From positions 1 to 46,905 of the forward strand of contig JACKJI010000014.1 of NCBI GenBank assembly GCA_020638035.1: 46,905 nucleotides of DNA, in the 5' to 3' direction. The position numbers and the translations under genes were made by a program. The notes beneath the pieces were generated by a model. It saw only the letters and a list, made by a program, of their open reading frames with translations, searched no databases and was not told the DNA's origin. Shown one piece after another: positions 15,282-24,467 of this stretch; the first letter of the stretch is position 1; each line of letters begins with the position of its first letter. Source of the stretch: Hyphomicrobiaceae bacterium (GTDB taxonomy: Bacteria; Pseudomonadota; Alphaproteobacteria; Rhizobiales; Hyphomicrobiaceae).

Positions 15282-17861
15282 ATGAAAAAATCGCGCTGTT
15301 TGCAGAACATCGCACTGCTTGCATCCGCAACCGTGGTCATGGCTGACGCCGCGTCTGCACAGCAGGTGCCCCAGTCGCCGCAGCCGCCCGCAAATCAAGT
15401 TGCTCCAGCGCAGCCAGCGGCACAGCCGGCCGCACCCGGTGCAACGGCCCCTGCACCGGGAACCGATGCGACCTTGCCGCCGGTTCAGGTGATCCAGCAG
15501 CAGCCCAAGCCGCAGCCGCCGAGCCCGCCGGCACAAGTCGCGAAAAAGCCGAAAGCGCCCAAGCCGCAGGTGGCCGAAGCCGCTCCGCCGCCTGCCGCCG
15601 TGCCCGCCACCACGCCGCCGCCCCCTGCACCGCTTACGACCTCGCAGCAGCGGGCGCAGGGTGACATCGTCCGCGTTGCGCCGATTGGCGGCTCGGAAGT
15701 CGCGATCGAGAAGGTGCCGGGCGCCGTGAGCACCGTCTCTGCTGACGCCATCTCCAGCGCCGGCTCGAACGAGCCACAGGACGTGCTGCAGAAAGAGGTT
15801 CCGGGCGTCATCATCGGCGACGTGGCCGGCAACGACCTGCGCACGCAGGTCGAATATCGCGGCTTCGAGGCCGGTGGCGTCAACGGCTTCCCGCAGGGCC
15901 TCGCCGTCTATCAGAACGGTGTCCGCATCAACGAGGTGTTCGGTGACACGGTGAACTGGGACCTGATCCCTAAGAACGCAATCTCTGACATAACCGTCCT
16001 CACGGGTAACCCGGTGTTCGGTCTCAACGCCGTCGGCGGCGCCATCTCCGTCGTCCTGAAGGATGGCTTCAACTATCACGGCGCCGAGGTCGACGTGATG
16101 GGCGGGTCGTTCGGCCGCCGCCAGATTTCGGCACAGGCCGGCGGTCAGTCGGGCGGAATCGCCGCCTACTTCGCCGGCGAGCTGATCGAGGAGGACGGCT
16201 GGCGCGACTTCTCTCCCGCCGAGGTCAAACGGGCCTATCTCGACATTGGCGCCAAGGGAAGCCGCATCGAGGCCCACATCAACCTGACCGTCGCCGACAG
16301 CTCGGCTGGTGTCGTCACCGCATCCCCGGTCGAGCTGCTCGATGTCAGCCGCAGGCTGACCTTCACCTCGCCTCAGGTCACCGACCTGACGATGGTGATG
16401 CCCTCGTTCAATGTCGCCGTGAAGGTGACTGACACGCTCACGGTCTCGGGCCTTGGCTATTACCGCAAGCTCAAATCCCGCGTCGTCGATGGTAACGTCT
16501 TCGATGATGACGACGAGGAGGAAGCGCCGGCCGTTGCGCTCGACGACGACGACGATGAGGCACCGCTGGGCGTTATCGATCGCATCAACACAGATGCGGA
16601 AAGTTTCGGCTTCGGCGTACAGGCCGTCGAGAAGCGCGACCTGTTCGGCCACAAGAACCAGTTCGTCATCGGCGCCAGCTACGACCAGGGCAAGGTCGGC
16701 TATACGACGAGTTCCGAGCTTGGCGAAATCGGCAACAACTTCGTTGTGACCGGCCTGGGCATCATCCTCGATGATGACGATTTCGCCCCGCGCAACGTCG
16801 CCGTCGACACGCGCTATCTCGGTCTTTATGTGCTCGACACCCTCGATCTCACCGACCGCTTGACGCTGACCTTCGGCGGCCGCTTCAACTACGCCAAGAT
16901 CGATCTGGAGGATCTGACCGGAGACTTCCCCGGCATCACCTCCAAGCACGACTTCTCGCGTTTCAACCCGACCGTCGGTGCCACCTACCAGTGGCTCCCT
17001 GGCCTGACGCTCTATGGCGGCTACTCGGAGGCCAACCGCGCTCCCACCGCCGCCGAACTCGCCTGTGCCGATCCCGACAATCCCTGCCCGATCGAGAGCT
17101 TCCTGACCGACGATCCGCCTCTCAAGCAGGTCGTCTCCAAGACCTATGAATTGGGTGTCCGAGGCAAGACGAAGTCCGATGACGGCCACCGCCGCCTCGA
17201 CTGGAGCCTCGGCCTGTTCCACACGATCAACTACGACGATATCCTGTTTGTCTCGTCATCCACCACCGGCCGCGGCTTCTTCTTCAACGCGGGCGACACG
17301 CGCCGGCAGGGCCTGGAGGCGAGCATCAAGTATCGGCAGGGTCCATTGTCGACCTACTTCAGCTATAGCTATGTCGATGCGACCTACTTCAGCCTCGACG
17401 TCACTGAATTCTCTTCGCCCGCTCATCCACTCGCCGGCGAGTGCGTCGCTATCGACGAGGAAGCCTGCATCAATGTCAGTAACGGCGACACCATCCCGGG
17501 TATCCCCAAGCATCGCTTCAAGGCTGGTTTCGACTACTGGGTGACGCCGCGCTGGAAGGTGGGCGCCGATCTTATCGCCGCATCCGGGCAGTACTTCTTC
17601 GGCGACAACGCGAACCTGCTCAACCAGCTTGGCGGCTACACGCGCGTCGATGTCTCGACGAGCTTCGACCTGACCGAGAACATCCAGCTCTATGCCTTCG
17701 CCAAGAACATCTTCGATGCACGGTATGGCTTGTTCGGAACGCTCTTCGACGCCGAAGAGGCTCCGATCGTGGGGCCGCACGAGATCAACTTCGAGAACCC
17801 GCGCTCGATCGTCCCGGCGGCGCCGGTCGCAGTCTATGGCGGGGTGAAAGTCAAGTTCTGA
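15282..17861 (+). CDS. TonB-dependent outer-membrane receptor with Pro/Ala-rich N-terminal extension and acidic loops
   Basis: An 859-residue active importer of the outer membrane. Signal peptide MKKSRCLQNIALLASATVVM..ASA at the N terminus; a Pro/Ala/Gln/Lys-rich linker (about residues 26-125); the plug domain (about 130-260, with PGAVSTVSADAI, DVLQKEVPGVI and NPVFGLNAVGGAISVVLKDG); then a long beta-barrel ending GGVKVKF with the terminal Phe needed for BAM-dependent insertion. Two acidic clusters lie in putative loops: about residues 407-430 (DDDDEEE and DDDDDE) and about 496-500 (LDDDDF). GGGGG lies about 9 bases before ATG. It is divergent from the operon encoding its likely ExbBD-TonB partner. 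The ligand is unknown; acidic loops suggest a cationic metal or a metal complex. Confidence 0.93.
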   Translation: MKKSRCLQNIALLASATVVMADAASAQQVPQSPQPPANQVAPAQPAAQPAAPGATAPAPGTDATLPPVQVIQQQPKPQPPSPPAQVAKKPKAPKPQVAEAAPPPAAVPATTPPPPAPLTTSQQRAQGDIVRVAPIGGSEVAIEKVPGAVSTVSADAISSAGSNEPQDVLQKEVPGVIIGDVAGNDLRTQVEYRGFEAGGVNGFPQGLAVYQNGVRINEVFGDTVNWDLIPKNAISDITVLTGNPVFGLNAVGGAISVVLKDGFNYHGAEVDVMGGSFGRRQISAQAGGQSGGIAAYFAGELIEEDGWRDFSPAEVKRAYLDIGAKGSRIEAHINLTVADSSAGVVTASPVELLDVSRRLTFTSPQVTDLTMVMPSFNVAVKVTDTLTVSGLGYYRKLKSRVVDGNVFDDDDEEEAPAVALDDDDDEAPLGVIDRINTDAESFGFGVQAVEKRDLFGHKNQFVIGASYDQGKVGYTTSSELGEIGNNFVVTGLGIILDDDDFAPRNVAVDTRYLGLYVLDTLDLTDRLTLTFGGRFNYAKIDLEDLTGDFPGITSKHDFSRFNPTVGATYQWLPGLTLYGGYSEANRAPTAAELACADPDNPCPIESFLTDDPPLKQVVSKTYELGVRGKTKSDDGHRRLDWSLGLFHTINYDDILFVSSSTTGRGFFFNAGDTRRQGLEASIKYRQGPLSTYFSYSYVDATYFSLDVTEFSSPAHPLAGECVAIDEEACINVSNGDTIPGIPKHRFKAGFDYWVTPRWKVGADLIAASGQYFFGDNANLLNQLGGYTRVDVSTSFDLTENIQLYAFAKNIFDARYGLFGTLFDAEEAPIVGPHEINFENPRSIVPAAPVAVYGGVKVKF

Positions 17862-17890
17862 CCGCATTCACAGCGGCACAACGCACCACA

Positions 17891-17931
17891 CGAAAACGAA
17901 CGGCCGCCCCCGGGCGGCCGTTTCCGTTTCG
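17891..17931. terminator. bidirectional intrinsic terminator
   Basis: CGGCCGCCC-CC-GGGCGGCCG (17901-17920) is a 9-bp GC stem flanked by an A-rich left arm (CGAAAACGAA) and a T-rich right arm (TTTCCGTTTCG). It lies 30 bases after the receptor stop and 37 bases from the stop of the convergent barrel gene, so it can serve both strands. Confidence 0.88.
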
Positions 17932-17967
17932 ACATCCTGCATTTCTGCCTTATTGGACGGCTGCCGA

Positions 17968-18990
17968 TCAGAACTCCGCCTCGAAGCTGAGTTTGAGCGT
18001 GGCATCCGGAGTGTTGTCGTTGAGCCCGAACAGTACGCCGGTACCGACGCGCATCAGCACGCCCTCCTCGTCGTCATCGTCCTTACCCTTTGCTCCTGCA
18101 TCGTCGTCGAGACCGGCGACCTTAGCACCCTGCGATTTCGGGCCATCCCGACCGCCGCCGACTCGCCATTCGTGGTAGACGATCGGCCCGGCGCGATGCT
18201 GATCGTGATCCCCGAACAGTTGCGCACCTTCATCCGGCCCACCTGAGTTGCCGATGCGATCGAACGTGCCGTAGGCCTCCAGCGCCAGTGCCCATGACGG
18301 ATTGAAGTCGTATTTCACCTGCGCCGCATAGCCGATGTCCCACTTGTCGTCGCGCTCGCGTCCGTCCTCGCTCATCTCACCCGAACCGAAATGCTTGATG
18401 AACATGACATTGAGCAATGCCGACCAGCGGTCGATCTGGGCGCCGAAGATCGGCCCGATCAGAATCGAGTTGAGCTCGCCCGGCTCCGTCGGGTGCTCGA
18501 ATTCGGTGAGAAGTCCGAAACCGAGACCGCCCTCTTTCGGCACAGGCTTCAGGATGACGACACCCTCCACTGCCACCTCAGTCAGTTTGAGATCGTCGAA
18601 CGAATTTGCGAGCGCCGGCAAAGCCGGCTCGTCGAACCGCTCCTTTTCATACTCGATGCCGACGCGCATGCGCAGAAAGTGCGTCAGGCTCATCTCGATC
18701 TCGAGCGCATGGCGCTGCCGTGTCACGGAGTTGTCGTCGTAGACGACGCCGTCCTCGTCCTGTCCGATCCGCCGGCGTGGCTGGCCGAACGACCAGGCAT
18801 TCTGCGACTGGAATTCGACCTCGCCAGGCTCCGCCTCGAGGCCCTTCAGCTCAAACTGTCCGATCGCCGGCTCCGCCCTTGTCGCGGGCGATCCGGCAAG
18901 CAGCAGTGCACCGGCCAGCGCGTATGCCCATTCCCATGTGACACCCCGCATTGCGCCGTGGCGCCTGCGCGCAGTTCCCGATCTGTGCAT
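17968..18990 (-). CDS. outer-membrane beta-barrel protein with acidic segment
   Basis: A 340-residue protein with a signal peptide (MHRSGTARRRHGAMRG basic part, hydrophobic AYALAGALLLAGS, cleavage after TRA) and alternating-pattern strands to a terminal LKLSFEAEF, whose final Phe marks a BAM substrate. It carries an acidic stretch near the C terminus (about residues 292-309, LDDDAG and KDDDDEEG) resembling those in the neighbouring receptor. GGGGGG lies 5 bases before ATG 18990; upstream in-frame sequence lacks a ribosome site. It is convergent with the receptor gene across a shared terminator. I do not recognise a named family; a porin or channel linked to the same substrate is plausible. 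Confidence 0.82.
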   Translation of the reverse strand: MHRSGTARRRHGAMRGVTWEWAYALAGALLLAGSPATRAEPAIGQFELKGLEAEPGEVEFQSQNAWSFGQPRRRIGQDEDGVVYDDNSVTRQRHALEIEMSLTHFLRMRVGIEYEKERFDEPALPALANSFDDLKLTEVAVEGVVILKPVPKEGGLGFGLLTEFEHPTEPGELNSILIGPIFGAQIDRWSALLNVMFIKHFGSGEMSEDGRERDDKWDIGYAAQVKYDFNPSWALALEAYGTFDRIGNSGGPDEGAQLFGDHDQHRAGPIVYHEWRVGGGRDGPKSQGAKVAGLDDDAGAKGKDDDDEEGVLMRVGTGVLFGLNDNTPDATLKLSFEAEF

Positions 18991-19365
18991 TGATCCCCCC
19001 TCGCACGAACGAGGAAATCCAATTCGCCAGCGGGTGTCCAGTCCGTTCTGCCCTAGGACGGCACGCAACGACCAATGCAGTTGCATCATCGCCGTACACC
19101 CCTGCGAGAGCGGCTTTGAATGCATTTGCCAACTCACTGACGAACGGACCCACGCACCGTGACTGGACGATCTCAGCGGTGCGAACAGCCTGCTTCGACG
19201 TCTTGCTGAAGCTTATGTAATCTCAGGATTTTATAGAATACCGCGATACTGTGATGCTGCATTGCAGGGAGACATCCTGGTCTCAATTTGCGCACACGCG
19301 TTAACCACAAGTTATACCTTGGGCGATTACATTCGCTTGCTCATGGCCCGCAGAGCGAGCAGAGA
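18991..19365. other. intergenic region between divergent barrel protein and histidine kinase
   Basis: About 375 bases. The only notable part is an AT-rich stretch around 19205-19255 with TATAGAAT, a candidate promoter for the kinase-HerA pair. No gene, RNA or repeat seen. Confidence 0.4.
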
Positions 19366-20265
19366 ATGTTAGGCAAATCCATTCGTCCAAACCGCTCGAC
19401 AAGCCTCATCGGCGAGTACGCCTCGCTGCTTGGCGATGCCGTATTGCGAAACCGCGCGCGCATGGCCGAACACAGCGCACGGATCGAGGCAGAACTCGCA
19501 AATCGGGTCAAATCCGAGTTCATCGCCAACATGAGTCATGAGTTGCGCACGCCACTCAATACGATCATCGGCTTCTCAAAAATTCTGGCCGAGCACGACA
19601 AGCGGCGCATCCCGCAGAACGAGATCGTCGAGTACGCACAGCTCATCAACGATTCCGCCGGCCACCTGCTCTCTGTGATCAACGACATTCTGGATATCTC
19701 GAAGATTCAGAGTGGCAAGTTCACGATCGACACGCGCGAGACCGGTCTCGAGGAGATCCTGCGCTACTGCATCGCATCGTTTCAGAAGCTCGCCGACGAT
19801 GTTGGTGTCGAGCTGATCGATGGCGTGATTAACGCGATTCCCCCGGTGCGCGGCGATCCAGGCAAGCTGCGACAGATCTTCGCCAATATCATCTCGAATG
19901 CCATCAAGTTCACACCCAAGGGTGGACACGTGGTGGTCAGCGCCCTCTCCACCACCGACGGAGGTGTCGTGGTCGAGGTGAAGGACACCGGCGTCGGCAT
20001 GACCGAAGAGGAATTGGGGGTCGCACTGACGCCCTTCGGTCAGGTGGACGGTTCCAAGACGCGCTGGCGCGAGGGCACCGGACTCGGCCTGCCCATCGCC
20101 CGTTCACTCATCGATCTCCACGGTGGCCGCCTCGATATCAAGAGTGCCAAGGGCAAGGGGACGATCGTCTCGATCATGCTGCCGTCACGTCATCTGGTTT
20201 CTGCCGCACGCGGCAGGGATCTCGTGCTCGGCGAGGATTTCGGCGGTGCAGATGCACTCCGATAA
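19366..20265 (+). CDS. soluble sensor histidine kinase without a sensor domain
   Basis: A 299-residue kinase consisting only of a short helix-rich N terminus, HisKA and HATPase_c domains. The H box is FIANMSHELRTPLNTIIGF with phospho-accepting His58; the N box NIISNAIKFTPKGG, G1 VKDTGVGM and G2 GTGLGLPIARS are intact, so it should be active. No membrane helix, PAS or HAMP domain is present, unusual for a stand-alone kinase, and no response regulator is adjacent. Start ATG 19366 has AGAG nearby; an in-frame ATG at 19288 would add 26 residues. Its gene is 27 bases before the HerA-like gene, suggesting cotranscription. The HisKA resembles the PleC/DivJ type found in alphaproteobacteria; input and target are unknown. 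Confidence 0.9.
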   Translation: MLGKSIRPNRSTSLIGEYASLLGDAVLRNRARMAEHSARIEAELANRVKSEFIANMSHELRTPLNTIIGFSKILAEHDKRRIPQNEIVEYAQLINDSAGHLLSVINDILDISKIQSGKFTIDTRETGLEEILRYCIASFQKLADDVGVELIDGVINAIPPVRGDPGKLRQIFANIISNAIKFTPKGGHVVVSALSTTDGGVVVEVKDTGVGMTEEELGVALTPFGQVDGSKTRWREGTGLGLPIARSLIDLHGGRLDIKSAKGKGTIVSIMLPSRHLVSAARGRDLVLGEDFGGADALR

Positions 20266-20292
20266 GACCGGTAGATTAGCGGATATCTGATT

Positions 20293-22344
20293 ATGCCAGC
20301 TCACGGAACCCAGGAAGTCAGCATCGACATGACGATCGGACGCATCGTCTCGGTGACCGGCGCCAAGGCGATCGTCCTGCTCGACGGCAAGATCGATCCA
20401 TCGGGCCGCAAGACGATGCTTCGTCCGGAGATGGGCACACTGCTTGCCATCGACACGACGTCATCGGTCGTGCTGGCCATCGTCTCCGCATTGAGTGTGC
20501 CGGTGCCTGCGCAACGCGAGGGCGACAGCGAGATCTGGATCGCCGAACTGGGCCTCGTCGGCGAGCTTTGGTTCACGAGCGACCGCGCGTTCCGCAGCTT
20601 CAACCGCGGTGTAACCATCTACCCTGCCCTGGGCGACCGCGTCCGCATCGCCTCCAAGCCTGAGCTGGAATTTGCGTTCTGCGGCGACACGACGAAGTCC
20701 GTCCGCGTTGGCTGCATCCGCCAGGACAGCACGATCCCCGCCATGGTTCGCGTCGACGATCTGCTGGGCAAGCACTTTGCAATTCTTGGGACGACGGGCA
20801 CCGGAAAGTCCTGCACGACCGCACTCATCCTGCGCTCGATCCTGAACGAGAACCCGGCTGCACACATCGTCCTGCTCGATCCGCATAACGAGTATGCGAC
20901 CGCCTTCACCGAGTGGGCCGAAGTGATCAGCCCGCGCAACATGCAGCTTCCCTTCTGGCTGCTCACGTTCGACGAGATCGTCGAAGTGCTTGTCGGTGAT
21001 TTACGCAAGAAGCCCGAAATCGAGATTCTCCAGGAACTCATTCCGATCGCCAAGTCGCGCTACAGCTCCGGGCGCAACAAGGACAACAATTTGCGCCGTG
21101 GCCTCGTCGACCATGGCCGCTACACGGTCGATACGCCCGTGCCCTATCGAATCTCCGATCTGATGGCGATGATCGACGAGCGCATGGGCAAGCTCGAGAA
21201 CAAGAAGGATCTCGCGCCCTACCGCAACCTGAAGCAGCACATCGAGATGATCACGCAGGACGGCCGCTACAGCTTCATGTTCGGATCGCTCACCGTCTAC
21301 GACGGCATGACGCAGGTGCTTTCGCGCATCTTCCGCGTGCCGGTGAACGGCAAGCCGATCACGATCCTGGAGCTGACCGGCATCCCCGCCGAGATCGTCA
21401 ACGTCGTCGTCGCCGTCCTGTGCCGCATGACCTTCGATTTCGCACTTTGGGGCGAAGGCAAGGTGCCCGTGACGATCGTCTGCGAGGAAGCCCACCGCTA
21501 TGTCCCGGCCAACCCAAGCGCAGGCTTCGAGCCGTGCAAGCGGGCGATCGCGAAGATTGCCAAGGAAGGCCGCAAGTATGGTGCCTCGCTGTGCATCGTG
21601 ACCCAGCGCCCCGCCGAGATCGATCCGACAATTCTGTCTCAGTGCAACACGGTGTTCGCCCTGCGCATGTCGAACGACCGCGATCAGGAGATCGTCACCT
21701 CGGCCATCTCGGATACGGGATCAGGCTTGCTCGAGTTCTTGTCCGCACTCGGCCAGCGCGAGGCAATCGCATTCGGTGACGGCGTGTCGCTGCCGGTTCG
21801 CATCAAGTTCGACGAGCTGCCCAAGTCGGCCATGCCGCGCTCATCGACGGCTCGCTTCTCGGAACGCTGGCAGAAGTCCGTCGGTGATGAGGGCTACCTT
21901 GAGCAGATTGTCGAGCGCTGGCGCAATTCCGGACTCTCGCAGGACGATCAACACTCCGGCCAGATGATGGCCGACGCGCTGCTTGGCCATACCTATTTCG
22001 ATCAGAATGCCGATCCGCAGCAGGCTCAGAACAACCAGCCGCGATACGACGAACCGGCTGGCGGCCGCTATGCCGGCCAGCAAAGCTTCGGTGCTCAAGG
22101 CCGGGGGGACGCGAATTCGGGACGTGGTCCATATGCGGATTCGGCAGCCGCACGCGGGTCCGTTCGCCGCGATTCGCAGCATGTCGACTCCCGCCGCGAT
22201 TCCGTCGGCTTCGGCGCCGGAAATCAGCGCTCGGCCACCTCGTCGCTTCGCCGCACGGAGGCGGCAGCGATGACCGCGGATGCAGAACCACAGGGGCAGG
22301 CATTGCGCACCTTGCGCGATCGGCTCATGCAGCGCCCGCGCTAG
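20293..22344 (+). CDS. HerA-like P-loop ATPase (DUF87) with disordered C-terminal tail
   Basis: A 683-residue hexameric-type DNA-translocase-like ATPase. The N-terminal HAS-barrel-like part (MTIGRIVSVTGAKAIVLL) is followed by the ATPase core with Walker A GTTGTGKSC (residues 166-174), Walker B VTIVCEEAHRY and a sensor/arginine region VTQRPAEIDPTILSQCNTVFALR, matching HerA family order. After about residue 510 comes a 170-residue Gln/Asn/Gly/Arg-rich tail without predicted structure, absent from archaeal HerA. No NurA nuclease or SIR2 partner gene is adjacent, so an antiphage role is not supported here. It follows the soluble kinase in the same orientation and is convergent with pssA. Exact biological role unknown. 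Confidence 0.88.
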   Translation: MPAHGTQEVSIDMTIGRIVSVTGAKAIVLLDGKIDPSGRKTMLRPEMGTLLAIDTTSSVVLAIVSALSVPVPAQREGDSEIWIAELGLVGELWFTSDRAFRSFNRGVTIYPALGDRVRIASKPELEFAFCGDTTKSVRVGCIRQDSTIPAMVRVDDLLGKHFAILGTTGTGKSCTTALILRSILNENPAAHIVLLDPHNEYATAFTEWAEVISPRNMQLPFWLLTFDEIVEVLVGDLRKKPEIEILQELIPIAKSRYSSGRNKDNNLRRGLVDHGRYTVDTPVPYRISDLMAMIDERMGKLENKKDLAPYRNLKQHIEMITQDGRYSFMFGSLTVYDGMTQVLSRIFRVPVNGKPITILELTGIPAEIVNVVVAVLCRMTFDFALWGEGKVPVTIVCEEAHRYVPANPSAGFEPCKRAIAKIAKEGRKYGASLCIVTQRPAEIDPTILSQCNTVFALRMSNDRDQEIVTSAISDTGSGLLEFLSALGQREAIAFGDGVSLPVRIKFDELPKSAMPRSSTARFSERWQKSVGDEGYLEQIVERWRNSGLSQDDQHSGQMMADALLGHTYFDQNADPQQAQNNQPRYDEPAGGRYAGQQSFGAQGRGDANSGRGPYADSAAARGSVRRDSQHVDSRRDSVGFGAGNQRSATSSLRRTEAAAMTADAEPQGQALRTLRDRLMQRPR

Positions 22345-22458
22345 AGTAGTTTGATGTCGGTGGGCTCATTTCAGGAGTTGGTAGCGAGAACCATCGTCAG
22401 ACCAGAACGTCGGGCGGCCGAGGGCGGCCACTTCTGACTGGCTAACACGCTGTCCTGA

Positions 22459-23445
22459 CTATGACCGTGGCTCGGGCGAGCGCAGCTCGACGACGCGGCC
22501 CCCCTCACCCTTCGCCGGCGCAGATGCCGCCGAAGGCTGGCCAGTGCTTCTCTCCTCCGGCTTGCCACCTGGTCTAGGCTCCGGCTGCGGCTGCCCTTCA
22601 GCAGATGGGGGGACACTCGCTCCGTCCCTCGCCGCCTCCCGCTCGTCCCGCGAAAGGTTTTGCTGGAAACGCCGCCAGCCGACCGGGATCATCGCCAGAT
22701 AGAAGATCGTGGTGCCTGCGAGCGTCTCGTGCGGATAGGTGACAAGCGTTGCCACATAGAGCACGCCCAGCACGAAAATCGGCAACACCCACTCGCGCTT
22801 GATCCGCTCGCCGAGAAGCTTGCCGGAGTACGTCGGAATGTTGGAGACCATGAGGAAGGCGATCACCAGCGTATAGACGATGACGATGTTCTTCATCCAG
22901 CGCGCATCGCGCAGATCAAAGCCGATTGCCGCCAGATAGACCGGCAGCAACACCACGATAGCGGCGGCCGGCGTTGGCATGCCCGTGAAATAGTCTTTCT
23001 GCCAGCGTGGCTTTTCCTCGTCGATCATGACGTTGAACCGCGCCAGCCGCAGCGCCGAGGCGAGCGCGAAGATCATCACCGCGATCCAGCCCAGGCTTTT
23101 GAGATCACCCAGCCCCCAGGTGAAGATCAGCACGGCCGGTGCGACGCCGAAGTTGACGAAGTCGGCAAGGCTGTCGAGTTCAGCGCCGAAACGCGACGAC
23201 GCCTTGAGGAGCCGCGCCACGCGCCCGTCGAGCCCGTCGAGTAGGGCGGCGAACACGATCGCCACCAGCGCCAGCTCATAACGGCCTTCTATCGACATGC
23301 GTATCGAAGTGAGACCGGCGCACAGGCCGAGCAGGGTGAAGAAATTTGGAACCATCATGCGCACCGGAATGCGCTGGTGCCGGAACATCAGCCGGCGCCG
23401 GCGCCGCCGGGTCTCTTCTTCGAGCTGCGGCACTACGGGGTCCAT
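22459..23445 (-). CDS. pssA: CDP-diacylglycerol--serine O-phosphatidyltransferase
   Basis: Makes phosphatidylserine from CDP-diacylglycerol and serine at the inner membrane; the product is decarboxylated by the neighbouring Psd. The 328-residue protein has several membrane helices and the CDP-alcohol phosphotransferase motif with exact spacing: Asp73-Gly74-x2-Ala77-Arg78-x8-Gly87-x3-Asp91-x3-Asp95. The Arg-rich N terminus (ETRRRRRRLMFRHQR) and a Pro/Gly/Ser-rich C-terminal tail of about 60 residues flank the catalytic core. Start ATG 23445 has AAGGAG 9 bases upstream; an upstream in-frame extension to 23526 is rejected. It follows psd by 150 bases on the same strand. Confidence 0.95.
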   Translation of the reverse strand: MDPVVPQLEEETRRRRRRLMFRHQRIPVRMMVPNFFTLLGLCAGLTSIRMSIEGRYELALVAIVFAALLDGLDGRVARLLKASSRFGAELDSLADFVNFGVAPAVLIFTWGLGDLKSLGWIAVMIFALASALRLARFNVMIDEEKPRWQKDYFTGMPTPAAAIVVLLPVYLAAIGFDLRDARWMKNIVIVYTLVIAFLMVSNIPTYSGKLLGERIKREWVLPIFVLGVLYVATLVTYPHETLAGTTIFYLAMIPVGWRRFQQNLSRDEREAARDGASVPPSAEGQPQPEPRPGGKPEERSTGQPSAASAPAKGEGGRVVELRSPEPRS

Positions 23446-23596
23446 TGGCCCATCTCCTTCGTTGACGCGGCTCAGAACAGCGCGGCGCCCCACGACAACC
23501 CGTGCACCGGGCCGTACCGCCCGCATGCCGGCTCCATAGTTGCAGAACGGCGCCCGCGCGCCAATGCCCTAGAGTCGGACCTCCTGAGCGCGGACC

Positions 23597-24310
23597 TCAA
23601 GACTGCCGGGCCTCGCGCTCACCCTCTTCGGACCTGAAGTCCGCGAAAACCGTCTCTCCGGCGACCGCCCGCTGTCCCACCGCCACCAGGGCCGTGCGGC
23701 CCGGCGGCAGGTAGACGTCGACGCGGCTGCCGAATCGGATCAGTCCAAAGCGCTGACCAATCCCGACCTGATCGCCCTCCTGCGAGAACGTCACGATCCG
23801 CCGTGCGATCAGTCCGGCGATCTGTACCACCGCGATCTCGTCGCCGGCCTGGGTCTCGATCACCAGCGAGCGGCGCTCGTTCTCTTCGCTCGCCTTGTCG
23901 GCGGCAGCGTTAATGAAGGCACCGGGCACATAGATCGAGCGCGCGATGCGGCCGGCAACCGGAGCACGATTGATGTGCACGTCGAACACCGACAGGAACG
24001 TCGAGATTCGCACGCGCGGCACCTGTCCGAGCCCCAGCTCCATCGGCGGCGTGACGACCTCGACATGCGAGATGCGTCCGTCTGCCGGAGCCACGACGAG
24101 GCCTTCACGCAGTGGCGTCACACGCTCGGGATCACGGAAGAAGTATGCGATGTAGAGCGCTATGACGAGAAACACCCAGCCGAGCGGCGCCCAAAGAATG
24201 AAGAAGAGCACCGACAGAGCTGCGGCGATGGCGATGAACTTGTGCCCATCACTGTGCACAGGAACGAAGCTGTCGAGAATGGTATCCAAAAGACCGTGGC
24301 GGTTCGACAC
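23597..24310 (-). CDS. psd: phosphatidylserine decarboxylase proenzyme
   Basis: Converts phosphatidylserine to phosphatidylethanolamine using a pyruvoyl group formed by self-cleavage. The 237-residue protein is of the short (group II-like) type: a hydrophobic N-terminal segment (about 25-55), PADGRISHVE, a FLSVFDVHINRAPVAG segment with catalytic-site histidine, and near the C terminus RFGSRVDVYLP, where the Gly-Ser bond is the cleavage site. GTG 24310 is preferred because GGGAG lies 9 bases upstream; TTG 24319 directly abuts that site. Upstream of pssA in the same orientation, together encoding the phosphatidylethanolamine branch. Confidence 0.95.
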   Translation of the reverse strand: MSNRHGLLDTILDSFVPVHSDGHKFIAIAAALSVLFFILWAPLGWVFLVIALYIAYFFRDPERVTPLREGLVVAPADGRISHVEVVTPPMELGLGQVPRVRISTFLSVFDVHINRAPVAGRIARSIYVPGAFINAAADKASEENERRSLVIETQAGDEIAVVQIAGLIARRIVTFSQEGDQVGIGQRFGLIRFGSRVDVYLPPGRTALVAVGQRAVAGETVFADFRSEEGEREARQS

Positions 24311-24467
24311 GTGGGTCAACTCCCGTCTGAAATAATGGAATGGGCGCTGAGGGGCGGAAACGACACGCTTCGCCCCAGCGCACTGTCATGCAATCAGGCT
24401 CGTTCCTTCAACTCCCGCGGAGTGTCACGCCAATTCCGCATCGCAAGCGTCTGCCCAGGCAGCCCGC

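Noticed and set aside
15276..17222. A minus-strand open frame of about 650 codons
   Set aside because: Antisense of the TonB-dependent receptor; its Asp/Val/Gly-rich content reflects the codon pattern of the real gene.
20293..22344. HerA-like ATPase as part of an antiphage system
   Set aside because: No NurA, SIR2, DUF4297 or other defence partner is adjacent; the neighbour is a histidine kinase and the flanks are housekeeping genes.
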